A stretch of 64,000 nucleotides of DNA from an uncultured Oscillospiraceae bacterium (lineage in GTDB: Bacteria > Bacillota > Clostridia > Oscillospirales > Ruminococcaceae), in NCBI GenBank assembly GCA_910577365.1, contig CAJTMU010000005.1:12394-76393 (forward strand). Reading direction: 5' to 3'. Within the stretch, counting starts at the first letter, position 1; every line of letters starts with the position of its first letter. Positions 41,212 through 49,625 of this stretch are shown piece by piece. The notes below the pieces were generated by a model, which saw only the letters and a list, made by a program, of their open reading frames with translations, did no database searches and had not been told where the DNA came from. The position numbers and the translations under genes are program-made.

Positions 41212-43596
41212 TTATTCTTCCAAAGACGCTTTGGGGGTTTTGCGGTCCTGCCACCATATCCAAAGCGGACCCGCAAGACACAGCGAAGAGTAGAAGCCCA
41301 CCAGCATACCTATCGCGAGCGGTATAGCAAAGGAGAGGATAGAAGTAACGCCCATCAGCGAGCATACCACAACAATACACAGCATTGCCGCCACCGTCGT
41401 AGCGGTCGTGATAACGGAACGCGCCAGCGTCTGGTTGATGGAGAGATTTACAAGCTCTCTGTCGGACAGCTTCTTTCCGTACTTCGCGCGGTTTTCGCGC
41501 AGACGGTCGTATATGATGATGGTGTTGTTAATGGAGTATCCAAGCAGCGTGAGGATAACCGCCATAAAGTTTGAATCCAGCGCCATTCCGCAGAACACAT
41601 ACACCGCATAGGTGAGAATTACGTCGTGCAGCAGGCAGAATATCGCGATAATACCCGCGCTCCAGCCGCCTATCTTCTTAAATCTGAACGCTATATAAAC
41701 CACCAGCAGCACAAACGCCACGATTACCGCCACAAGGCAGGAAATAAAGAACTGCGAGCCTGCGGAAGCGGAAACATTGGTGTTGTCGATATTGATTATC
41801 TCGTTTTCGGGGTAGGTTTCTATCAGCTTGTCGGAGATGGCGGTCAGCATATCATCGTCCATCTTCTCGTCCGCCGCGAAAGAAAGCACTATCGTGTTCA
41901 GCCCACCCGTGAAGCTCGTTCCCGTGGTAACGGTCGCGCGCGGAGTGCCGAGAGCCTCGACGGTGGTTTTGATGTCGTTCGTGCTTACTTCTCCGGTGTA
42001 GCTGTAAGTTATCATCGTACCGCCCTTGAAGCGTATATCCACATCAACGCCCAGCACAAAGCTGAATATCAGCGTGACCGCGAACGCGCAGGCGGAAACT
42101 ATGACAAACACCTTTCTCTTAGCCACAAAATCAACGTTTGTTTTAGCCTTTACGTCAATATGCTGTACGGTATCCTTGCCCGCTTCAGCGTCCGCGGAAA
42201 CCACCTCGGACTTCTTAACGCCGTACCAGCCGACCTTTCTGAACGCTTTGAATTTTGAAAGCGCGGTGGTCATCAGGCGGGTAGCCCAGCAAGCCATGAT
42301 AAAGTTCATGATAACGCCCGCGAGCAGGGTGTAGCCGAAAGAGTAGATAGTGCCCTCGGTGGAAGCTCCGAACCATGTTCCGAACACCGCCATCAGGATA
42401 AGCGCTACTATTATAACCGTAAGGTTGGAGTCGAGAATGGCGGTAAAGCCTCTTTGGAAGCCGCTCTTGACAGCACCGTCAATGGTGCGCCCCGCCTTAA
42501 GCTCTTCCTTGATGCGCTCAGCCGATATAACGTTTGCGTCAACGCCCATGCCTATCGACAGTATGATACCCGCGATACCCGGCAGGGTGAGAGAGGACGC
42601 GTCGTTGAAAGCGAAAAATCCAGTTATTGCCGCGAACATACCCGCGACCTGTCCCGTCAGCGCTATCACCGCAACAAAACCGGGCAGACGATAGTAAATT
42701 ATCATAAATACCGCAATAAGAGTGAATGCGATAAGCCCCGCCAGCGCCATTGCGTCGCGGGCGCCCGAGCCGAGTATCGGCGAAATGGTGGACAGACTGG
42801 TTATATCCAGCTTGAACGGCAGCGCGCCGCCGTTTATCTTGTCCGCCAGAGCTTTTGCGTCCTCCGCTGTCGCGAAGCTGCCCGATATCTCGCATTTTCC
42901 GTCGCTTATCACAGCGCTTACCGAGGGAGCGGATATCTCCACATCATCCATCCAAATGGAAATACGCGACTGATTGTTGTTGTAGGCAGTCTCGGTTGCC
43001 TTTGCAAACGCTTCTCTGCCACTTTCGTTCAGCTCAAGGTCTACGGTGTAGATAAATCCGCCCGTGTCGCTTGGTCTGCGGCCTACGCCCGCTCTGCTAA
43101 CGTCGCTTCCCGTTAGCACAAGCTCCAGATCCTCATAGCTGCCGTCAACGTCAATATCCCCGCTCCAGCCCATGCGGAAAGTGAGCAGCGCAGTTTCACC
43201 TATCTCTTTTACCGCCTCGGCAGGATCAAAGCTGGTATCATCGCTCTGCCACGGGAACTGCAAAATTATGCTGTTCGTGGCGGGATCGACGTACACCTCG
43301 TAATCGTTGATATGCTTGCTTACAAGGCGCGCCTCCAATATTGACTTCGCCGCACTGAGGTCGTCCTCGGTGATGTCATGCTCCGCCGCGTAGTCCTCGG
43401 GCACTCCGAACGTGGCGTTTACGCCGCCGCGGATATCAATTCCCCATCTTATATCGTCAAGTCCCCATACATAAGACGTGATCGTATCTCCGTAGCGGGT
43501 GCTTATTCCCATAGTGGACAGCACAGTAAACGCCGCTATCAGAAAAAATACGACAAAGAATACAGGCTTTCTGATTCTGCTTTTCAAATTTTTCAC
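41212..43596 (-). CDS. secDF: Fused protein-export membrane protein SecDF
   Basis: 794 residues with twelve predicted spans in two six-span halves. SecD half: RWGIDIRGGVNATFG, a large extracellular domain, and GVDANVISAERIKEE. SecF half: VDVDIRFKGGTMITY and LTLLGYSINNTIIIYDRLREN. SecDF uses the proton gradient to pull proteins out through SecYEG. A fused form is usual in Bacillota. A short exported protein is encoded upstream on the same strand (43788-44192), which could be a secretion monitor. Confidence 0.94.
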   Translation of the reverse strand: MKNLKSRIRKPVFFVVFFLIAAFTVLSTMGISTRYGDTITSYVWGLDDIRWGIDIRGGVNATFGVPEDYAAEHDITEDDLSAAKSILEARLVSKHINDYEVYVDPATNSIILQFPWQSDDTSFDPAEAVKEIGETALLTFRMGWSGDIDVDGSYEDLELVLTGSDVSRAGVGRRPSDTGGFIYTVDLELNESGREAFAKATETAYNNNQSRISIWMDDVEISAPSVSAVISDGKCEISGSFATAEDAKALADKINGGALPFKLDITSLSTISPILGSGARDAMALAGLIAFTLIAVFMIIYYRLPGFVAVIALTGQVAGMFAAITGFFAFNDASSLTLPGIAGIILSIGMGVDANVISAERIKEELKAGRTIDGAVKSGFQRGFTAILDSNLTVIIVALILMAVFGTWFGASTEGTIYSFGYTLLAGVIMNFIMACWATRLMTTALSKFKAFRKVGWYGVKKSEVVSADAEAGKDTVQHIDVKAKTNVDFVAKRKVFVIVSACAFAVTLIFSFVLGVDVDIRFKGGTMITYSYTGEVSTNDIKTTVEALGTPRATVTTGTSFTGGLNTIVLSFAADEKMDDDMLTAISDKLIETYPENEIINIDNTNVSASAGSQFFISCLVAVIVAFVLLVVYIAFRFKKIGGWSAGIIAIFCLLHDVILTYAVYVFCGMALDSNFMAVILTLLGYSINNTIIIYDRLRENRAKYGKKLSDRELVNLSINQTLARSVITTATTVAAMLCIVVVCSLMGVTSILSFAIPLAIGMLVGFYSSLCLAGPLWIWWQDRKTPKASLEE

Positions 43597-43611
43597 TCCT
43601 TATTTTGATTT

Positions 43612-43775
43612 GAATTTTCCACACCACTTCACCCGCCTCTTGCGGGTTATGTTTGCCTCGATTTAAAAGTTTCTCCCGCTTTATGGGCTGAGATTTAAAG
43701 TTTTGCGCAATATGCCACAAACTATTTTAAGCATTTGCGCGATTGTTGAGCAAAACTTCCAGCTTGCGGAAAATT
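43612..43775. repeat. Inverted-repeat-bounded element between secDF and the upstream small gene
   Basis: GAATTTTCC at 43612 and GCGGAAAATTC ending 43775 bound a 164-bp element. It contains TTGCGCAATATG and TTTGCGCGATTG segments related to family 1. It would form the secDF leader. Confidence 0.45.
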
Positions 43776-43787
43776 CCTGCGCGGGCT

Positions 43788-44192
43788 TTATCGCGCTCTT
43801 TTTGAGCGTAGCTTTTGCTGCAAGGTCATTACGCTGTAACTATATATTCCGCATCCGAACGCGTTAAATTTACAGGCAGCGCTCTTGAAGACATAAGCGC
43901 TTCTGGTTTTAATGCTTCGTCCGCGCGAAATCCCGTCGCAAACGGCGCTCAGTCGCTTATTGATGATATCCGCGGCTGCCGCAGTATCCTTCGCACCGCC
44001 ATCGTAGCTGTAAACAGCAACAAATGGCTTGTCCCCATTTGTTTTGGAATTTTTGGACAACTCAGAAAACAGCCTGATATCCCTGCTTTGGCAGCCGGTG
44101 AAAATGACAGCCGCCATTGCCACCACAAGAATAGGGTTTGAAAAAATCCGTTTATAGAATTTAACCTCCCCCGCCCGCGCATACTCTGCCAA
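43788..44192 (-). CDS. Short exported protein upstream of secDF, possible secretion monitor or remnant
   Basis: 134 codons from TTG 44192. Residues about 10-34 are KFYKRIFSNPILVVAMAAVIFTGC, a lipoprotein signal with lipobox Cys near 34. A GGGGGAGG site lies just before KFYKR but no ATG, GTG or TTG follows at the right distance. The true start is therefore uncertain or lost. The mature part contains KDTAAAADIINKRLSAVCDGI and ends in a basic LQQKLRSKRAR tail. Its position before secDF on the same strand recalls VemP-type and other arrest peptides that tune secDF, but no proven arrest motif is seen. It may equally be a decayed lipoprotein gene. Confidence 0.35.
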   Translation of the reverse strand: MAEYARAGEVKFYKRIFSNPILVVAMAAVIFTGCQSRDIRLFSELSKNSKTNGDKPFVAVYSYDGGAKDTAAAADIINKRLSAVCDGISRGRSIKTRSAYVFKSAACKFNAFGCGIYSYSVMTLQQKLRSKRAR

Positions 44193-44457
44193 TTTTAATC
44201 TACCATCTATTCATTATAATACAAAATGCACGATTAGTCAATAGAAAAAATAATTTTTAACGTGTATTTTTGGTGATATTTTTGAATTTTAAATAGAATG
44301 TGCTTTGAGCGGAGAAATCATCTCTGAAAAACAACCAAGTTCCTTATATAAATATGCTATGTCGCTTTAATAGTCCACAAATTTGAATAAAAACAAATAT
44401 TTTAGAGCCTTTTCGGCAAAATTCTCCGATAAAATACCCAAAATTACGCTATACCTC

Positions 44458-44486
44458 TTGAAATATTATCCTCATTGTGGTATAAT
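44458..44486 (+). promoter_or_regulatory. pyrE promoter
   Basis: TTGAAA (44458-44463) and TATAAT (44481-44486) with a 17-bp spacer. The leader to pyrE is about 255 nt and includes the inverted-repeat element at 44620-44726. The AT-rich sequence from 44210 to 44457 shows no gene. Confidence 0.78.
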
Positions 44487-44619
44487 GTAAATGTATAAGT
44501 ATGGCTAAAATCAAGCGCGGCAATACTGTCACATATAAATGCGGCTAAAGCAAAGGACGGCGCAAAAATTGCACATCATAAAAAGCTGCCGAAAGCATAT
44601 ATCCATATCGCCCGCGCGG

Positions 44620-44726
44620 GAATTTTCCGCAAGCCGATACAAACGCGCAGACCGCGAAACGGACGGAGCGTTCGTATCGAAACTAACGCAATCCGCCACA
44701 GTCAAGCAAAGCGGTTCGGAAAATTT
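44620..44726. repeat. Inverted-repeat-bounded element in the pyrE leader
   Basis: GAATTTTCCGCAAGCCG at the left and CGGTTCGGAAAATTT at the right can pair over about 14 bases. It resembles the other GAATTTTCC/GGAAAATTC-bounded elements and lies just before the pyrE ribosome-binding site. Confidence 0.45.
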
Positions 44727-44749
44727 AAATTCGGATAAGGAGAACTTGA

Positions 44750-45406
44750 ATGACTTACAAAGAGAGCTTTATCAAATTCATGGTGGACAGCGGCGTGCTG
44801 AAATTCGGTGAGTTCACGCTGAAAAGCGGGCGTATCGCGCCATATTTCATAAACGCGGGAAACTACAAAACAGGCGCTCAGCTTGCGAAGCTGGGGGAAT
44901 TTTATGCAGAATGCATAAATGAGCACGGGCTTAAACCCGACACACTGTTCGGTCCTGCCTATAAGGGAATACCGCTTTCCGTAGCGGCTTCGGTAGCTCT
45001 ATATAATAAATTCGGTATAAACGCTAATTACTGCTTTGACCGCAAGGAGGTCAAGGACCATGGCGAGGGCGGTATGTTTGTTGGCAAGAATCTTGAAGAC
45101 GGCGAAAAAGTGGTGATTATTGAGGACGTTATGACCTCTGGAAAGGCGCTCAGAGAGGTAATGCCAAAGCTTACGGGCGCTGCCAACGTCAAAATAGAGG
45201 GCATGGTGATCACCGTCGATCGTGACGAAAAGGGACTTAACTCTGACAAGTCGGCGGTAAGTGAGGTGTTCGACGAGTTCGGGGTAAAGGTTTATTCGAT
45301 TGTCACAATAAACGATATCATTGACGCGCTTGAAAGCGGCGTTATCCCCGGCAAGGAGTATGTTGGAAAAATGAGGGAATACAGGCAAACCTACGGCGCA
45401 AAATGA
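44750..45406 (+). CDS. pyrE: Orotate phosphoribosyltransferase
   Basis: 218 residues. PRPP-binding motif VVIIEDVMTSGKA near 122-134; also FTLKSGRIAPYFINAG at the N-terminus and FGPAYKGIPLSV. It converts orotate and PRPP to OMP in pyrimidine synthesis. AAGGAG precedes the ATG. The other pyr genes are not in the window; the next gene is cofE-like. Confidence 0.93.
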   Translation: MTYKESFIKFMVDSGVLKFGEFTLKSGRIAPYFINAGNYKTGAQLAKLGEFYAECINEHGLKPDTLFGPAYKGIPLSVAASVALYNKFGINANYCFDRKEVKDHGEGGMFVGKNLEDGEKVVIIEDVMTSGKALREVMPKLTGAANVKIEGMVITVDRDEKGLNSDKSAVSEVFDEFGVKVYSIVTINDIIDALESGVIPGKEYVGKMREYRQTYGAK

Positions 45407-45484
45407 ACACGGCAGCCTTCAGACAGCATCTAATGGGGAAACAGCCCGCGCGGCGCGGAGAATTTATAAAAACAGGAGAAAAAA

Positions 45485-46183
45485 ATGGAGATACCTTTTA
45501 CGCCCAACGAGGGCAAAAGCCTTGAAATTGATACGGACTACGGCAGGTTTGCCCGTTATCCGATCAAAACCCATGTAATAACCAAAGACGATAACCTTGA
45601 GGAAATAATGGACAAATATGTCAGAGATTATCTGACGGAGGGCGACACTATCATAATATCGGAGAAAATTGTGGCAATATCTCAGGGGAGAGCCTTTCCG
45701 ATAGAAGAGATAAAGGTAAGCCGTTTGGCAAGATTTCTTTCAAGATTCGTTATCAGAACAAATTACGGAGTGGGACTTGCCGCTCCACAGTCTATGGAGC
45801 TTTGCATACGAGATGTGGGCAGGATCAAGGTAATTTTCGCGGCAATATGCGCGGCAATAGGGAAGCTGTTCGGAAAGCGAGGAGTGTTTTATAATATCTG
45901 CGGCATGAAAGCGCGTGCCATTGACGGTCCGAGCAAAGACAATCTTCCGCCATACGACCACTATGCCAAAATGGCTCCCGACAAGCCCGACGAGGTGGCG
46001 GAGCACTTAAAGGACTATACGGGCGCAGAGGTGGTCGTTATTGATGCCAACGATATCGGTGTGAATGTTCTTGGAAAATCACGTGGGGTAGAGGAAAAAT
46101 TTGCGGCGCAGGTGTTTAAAGATAACCCCCTTGACCAAGGTCTTCTCCAGACTCCCATAGCAATAGTAAGAAAAGCGGGCTGA
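45485..46183 (+). CDS. CofE-like (F420-0:gamma-glutamyl ligase fold) protein
   Basis: 232 residues related to the CofE family, which adds glutamate to F420-0 in methanogens and actinobacteria. The pattern GDTIIISEKIVAISQGR near the N-terminus and VVIDANDIGVNVLGKS near the C-terminus are the family's conserved blocks. Most Bacillota lack F420, so a different amide ligation is likely. AACAGGAG lies ahead of the ATG. It follows pyrE in the same direction after 78 bp. Confidence 0.75.
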   Translation: MEIPFTPNEGKSLEIDTDYGRFARYPIKTHVITKDDNLEEIMDKYVRDYLTEGDTIIISEKIVAISQGRAFPIEEIKVSRLARFLSRFVIRTNYGVGLAAPQSMELCIRDVGRIKVIFAAICAAIGKLFGKRGVFYNICGMKARAIDGPSKDNLPPYDHYAKMAPDKPDEVAEHLKDYTGAEVVVIDANDIGVNVLGKSRGVEEKFAAQVFKDNPLDQGLLQTPIAIVRKAG

Positions 46184-46216
46184 ACCGCTTTGATATAAAA
46201 TTAAGGAGGTGTTTTT

Positions 46217-46954
46217 ATGGCAACAGTAGGCAATATGGCTTCAACGCAGCTGCTGATGGCTAAGGCGATGACCAATTATGGATATCGCGGGGGTATGAGC
46301 AGCAGTATATCCCGCAAGATGTCTTCGAGTTCTGCGCAGGCTAATCTTGACAAGATAATGAATACCACGCTCAAAAACAAGAGCGACTATTTCAAGGAGC
46401 AGTATTCAAATATCTACAAGAGTGTTTTCGGCATATCCGACGACGCAAAGGACACCGCAAATAGCACCGTAGCGCTGAAAACCTCCACAAGCGAGGCGAA
46501 AAATGCGGCGGACGACATGACGAGTTTCGCAAACAAGCTTAAATATGGCGGAGAATACAATCAGGACGAGTATGCGAAGCTGGCACAAAATTTCGCGGAC
46601 AGCTACAACAGCATGATTGAGAATGTCGGCAATTCCGACAACTCAGCAGTGCTGCAGAAGGGCGTTATGACGGTGAATACCGCAAAGGTGTTTAACGGTT
46701 CTCTCGAGCGCGCAGGTTTCTCTCTGGGCAGCGACAACAAGCTGACCTTTAATAAGGATAGCCTCGGCGACAAGGTTTCGGCTCTGGATATCAAGACTAC
46801 TTTCGGCGGTAACTACGGATTTTCAAACAAGATAGCGCAGAAAGCTGAGCAGATAGGTTCTCTGTCCAGCGGCAAGGGAATGCTCACCTACAACGCTTTC
46901 AGTATGCCGAACTACGCTTTCAGCATTGGCTCGCTGTTCAGCTTCTATGCATAA
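46217..46954 (+). CDS. Uncharacterised protein with flagellar-cap-like C-terminus
   Basis: 245 residues, no signal peptide, rich in Ser, Asn, Lys and Ala. Residues about 165-200 read GSLERAGFSLGSDNKLTFNKDSLGDKV, which resembles the (L)xFDxxxLxxAL segment near the end of FliD-type and related helical filament proteins. The N-terminal half is mostly helical. A perfect AAGGAGGTG ribosome-binding site predicts high expression. A terminator follows. It could be a structural or secreted filament-like protein, but this is weak. Confidence 0.6.
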   Translation: MATVGNMASTQLLMAKAMTNYGYRGGMSSSISRKMSSSSAQANLDKIMNTTLKNKSDYFKEQYSNIYKSVFGISDDAKDTANSTVALKTSTSEAKNAADDMTSFANKLKYGGEYNQDEYAKLAQNFADSYNSMIENVGNSDNSAVLQKGVMTVNTAKVFNGSLERAGFSLGSDNKLTFNKDSLGDKVSALDIKTTFGGNYGFSNKIAQKAEQIGSLSSGKGMLTYNAFSMPNYAFSIGSLFSFYA

Positions 46955-47017
46955 TGGCAGGAGCTTTTGCCGCTTTGAGCGCGGATATGGCAAAAACAAT
47001 TTTTAACGATTAAGCGA

Positions 47018-47075
47018 ACCGCCCTTGGCGATCGTCGGCTTTTGCGACGGCACGACAAGGGCGGTATTCGTTTTT
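47018..47075 (+). terminator. Terminator after the 245-residue protein gene
   Basis: ACCGCCCTTG (47018-47027) pairs with CAAGGGCGGT (47056-47065), with an inner CGTCG/CGACG stem, followed by ATTCGTTTTTG. The AT-rich 47080-47410 region contains nothing else recognisable. Confidence 0.78.
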
Positions 47076-47417
47076 GTATTAAAATTGACATTTTCCGAAG
47101 CTGCAAAAACAAGTACTCAAAAAAATGGAAACATACTTCCGCAAAATGCATACACAAAAATTTTTCAAAAACCTGCATATAGGTGAAGCAGTTTTTTGAG
47201 CAAAATTAAGTTAAATGCTTATTATAGCAGACTCTATATTATACAAGCAACCGAATTCTCCGAAAATGCAATTTTGGTCAAAGCCTAATATGCGACGATT
47301 CAAAAAATTCTTTTTAAATCATTTGTCCTGAATGATTATTTATAAACAGATTATCGAAATATGCTGTTTAAGGGATAAAAATATGTGCATTTTGGTATAA
47401 AAAATAGCTCTTTACCC

Positions 47418-47446
47418 TTGACATTTTCGTGAAAATATAGTAAAAT
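47418..47446 (+). promoter_or_regulatory. Promoter of the RNase Y gene
   Basis: TTGACA (47418-47423), 17-bp spacer, TAAAAT (47441-47446). It gives an unusually long leader of about 480 nt. Confidence 0.75.
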
Positions 47447-47552
47447 AATAATAGGCTTATCCGTTGGATGTCTTTTCCGCGGTGTTGGCTCACGTTTATT
47501 ATATTAATTTGGTAATTGCCATTTTTTATTTGGCTGCTTTTCGGAGATATAT

Positions 47553-47636
47553 GCCTGAAAAGCGCGGACGGGTCTTTAGCCGAAAGGCGCGGTAAAGACC
47601 AACATTACCTTGATATATGTACGTTATTTTTCAGGC
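47553..47636 (+). promoter_or_regulatory. Structured RNA domain in the RNase Y leader
   Basis: GCCTGAAAA (47553-47561) pairs perfectly with TTTTCAGGC (47628-47636). Inside, GGTCTTTA (47571-47578) pairs with TAAAGACC (47593-47600) around a GCC-GAAA-GGC tetraloop hairpin. It is a well-formed multi-helix RNA in the 5' leader of an endoribonuclease gene, possibly an autoregulatory site. Confidence 0.5.
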
Positions 47637-47935
47637 GGCGGCATAATATATAATAGGAGAACAGCCTTTGTTATTCCTTGAAAGCGTTCTTTAAAATAAA
47701 AGGAAGTACGGAATACGGGAATCAAAATTATTCATTGTAAACATTCAATGCCCGCTGAGGGTATGAGACCGGTCTGTTATTGCCGTTATGTCCAAAGACG
47801 AATTTGGGGGCTTTGGTCGGGCGGTGTGCGGCGCGGCGTGTTTTTGGCGCGGGAGAGCTTTCCGCGGCTGTATCGCCGAGCTTTTCCATAAAATTGTATA
47901 TTTATCCCGCCGAAATCATAAGGAGGGAATTAAGG

Positions 47936-49540
47936 ATGGATATCCCACTGTTTGTTGTTGTGCTAATCGGCATAGCAGCACTCCTTGTCGGCGCGGTAGT
48001 CTGCGGCTTTATCTGCTTCAGGCTTGGTGTGCAGCATCGGATAAAAATTGCCGAGGCTCAGTTTGAGTCGGCGGAAAAAGAGGCTGCCCGCATCGTTGAG
48101 GAAGCAGGAGAAAAAGCAGAAACGATGAAAAAGACTGCCCTTGTAGAGGCAAAGGATGAGATCTACAAGCTGCGCACCAACGCGGAAAAAGAGGTTCAGC
48201 GGCTTAAAAACGACGCAGAACGGGAGCTGAAGGAGCGCAGAAGCGAGGTTTCGCGCTCGGAACGCAGAATCCAGCAGAAGGAGGAAAACCTCGACAAGAA
48301 AAACGACAAGCTTGAAAAGCTGGAGGAGCAGCTTCACCAAAAGCACAAGAAAGCCGATGAAAAGGTAGCCGAGGCGGAACAGCTGAAGCAAAGCCAGATG
48401 GATATTCTGGAAAGGATATCGGGCTTTACCACGGAGCAGGCGAAAGACCACCTTCTGCAGCTGCTCGACACGGAGCTTAACCACGACAAGGCGCTTCTGA
48501 TATCCGCTTACGAGCAGAAGCTCAAAGATGACTGCGACGAAAAGGCAAGGCAATACATATCCCTTGCCATCGCAAGACTTGCAGCGGATACGGTATCCGA
48601 AACGGCGGTTTCTGTCGTTGCTATTCCAAGCGATGAGATGAAGGGGCGCATTATCGGACGCGAGGGGCGCAATATTCGCGCTCTTGAGACCATGACGGGC
48701 GTTGACCTTATTATTGACGACACACCCGAAGTCATTACACTTTCCTGTTTTGACCATGTTCGCAGGGAGATCGCGAGGATAGCTCTCGAAAGGCTTATAC
48801 AGGACGGACGCATTCACCCCGCACGCATTGAGGAAACAGTTGAGAAAGCTCGCAGAGAAGTTGAGCTTCGCATAAAGCAGGAGGGCGAAAGAGCCGTTCT
48901 TGAAACAAATGTAAACGGTCTGAATCACGAGCTTATAAGGCTTATTGGTCGTCTTAAATACAGAACCTCCTACCGTCAGAACGTGCTGAATCATTCCATT
49001 GAGGTGGCGCATCTTGCGGGAATCATGGCAAGTGAGCTGGGGGTTGACGCGGCTCTCGCAAGAAGGGCAGGTTTGCTGCACGATATCGGAAAGGCGCTTG
49101 ACCACGAAATAGAAGGCTCTCACGTTCAGATAGGCGTTGACGTGTGCAAGAAATACAAGGAAAATTCGGAAGTAATTCACGCTATCGAAGCTCACCACGG
49201 AGATGTCGAGTGCAGAACTGTGATAGCCGCACTGGTGCAGGCTGCTGACGCAATAAGCGCGGCGCGTCCCGCGGCGAGAAGCGAGAATTATGAGAACTAC
49301 ATTAAGCGTCTTGAAAAGCTTGAGGAAATATGCTGCTCATACAGCGGGGTCGAGAAGTCTTACGCGATACAAGCGGGGCGCGAGGTTCGCATAATGATTA
49401 AGCCCGAGCAGATAAGCGATGACGATATGACGGTGCTTGCAAGAGATATCGCCAAAAAGATCGAGGACGAAATGGAATACCCGGGTCAGATTAAAATAAA
49501 TCTAATCCGAGAAAGCCGCGTCATTGATTACGCAAAGTAA
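47936..49540 (+). CDS. rny: Ribonuclease Y
   Basis: 534 residues. One N-terminal membrane span (about 4-28), a long charged coiled coil (about 35-200), a KH domain with SDEMKGRIIGREGRNIRALE, and an HD domain with LLHDIGKALDHE and IEAHHGD. This is the membrane-bound endoribonuclease that starts mRNA decay in Gram-positive bacteria. The ATG at 47936 has AAGGAGGG upstream; the frame is open back to 47780 but without support. Confidence 0.95.
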   Translation: MDIPLFVVVLIGIAALLVGAVVCGFICFRLGVQHRIKIAEAQFESAEKEAARIVEEAGEKAETMKKTALVEAKDEIYKLRTNAEKEVQRLKNDAERELKERRSEVSRSERRIQQKEENLDKKNDKLEKLEEQLHQKHKKADEKVAEAEQLKQSQMDILERISGFTTEQAKDHLLQLLDTELNHDKALLISAYEQKLKDDCDEKARQYISLAIARLAADTVSETAVSVVAIPSDEMKGRIIGREGRNIRALETMTGVDLIIDDTPEVITLSCFDHVRREIARIALERLIQDGRIHPARIEETVEKARREVELRIKQEGERAVLETNVNGLNHELIRLIGRLKYRTSYRQNVLNHSIEVAHLAGIMASELGVDAALARRAGLLHDIGKALDHEIEGSHVQIGVDVCKKYKENSEVIHAIEAHHGDVECRTVIAALVQAADAISAARPAARSENYENYIKRLEKLEEICCSYSGVEKSYAIQAGREVRIMIKPEQISDDDMTVLARDIAKKIEDEMEYPGQIKINLIRESRVIDYAK

Positions 49541-49561
49541 ATAGACATTGTAATGATAATT

Positions 49562-49605
49562 CTATGCGCTCTCACTTAACGTCATGTGAGGGCGCATAGT
49601 TTAAG
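49562..49605 (+). terminator. Hairpin terminator after RNase Y
   Basis: CTATGCGCTCTCAC (49562-49575) pairs with GTGAGGGCGCATAG (49586-49599), one G-U pair, followed by TTTAAG. Confidence 0.65.
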
Positions 49606-49625
49606 AAAGGAAAACCGGCAAATCA

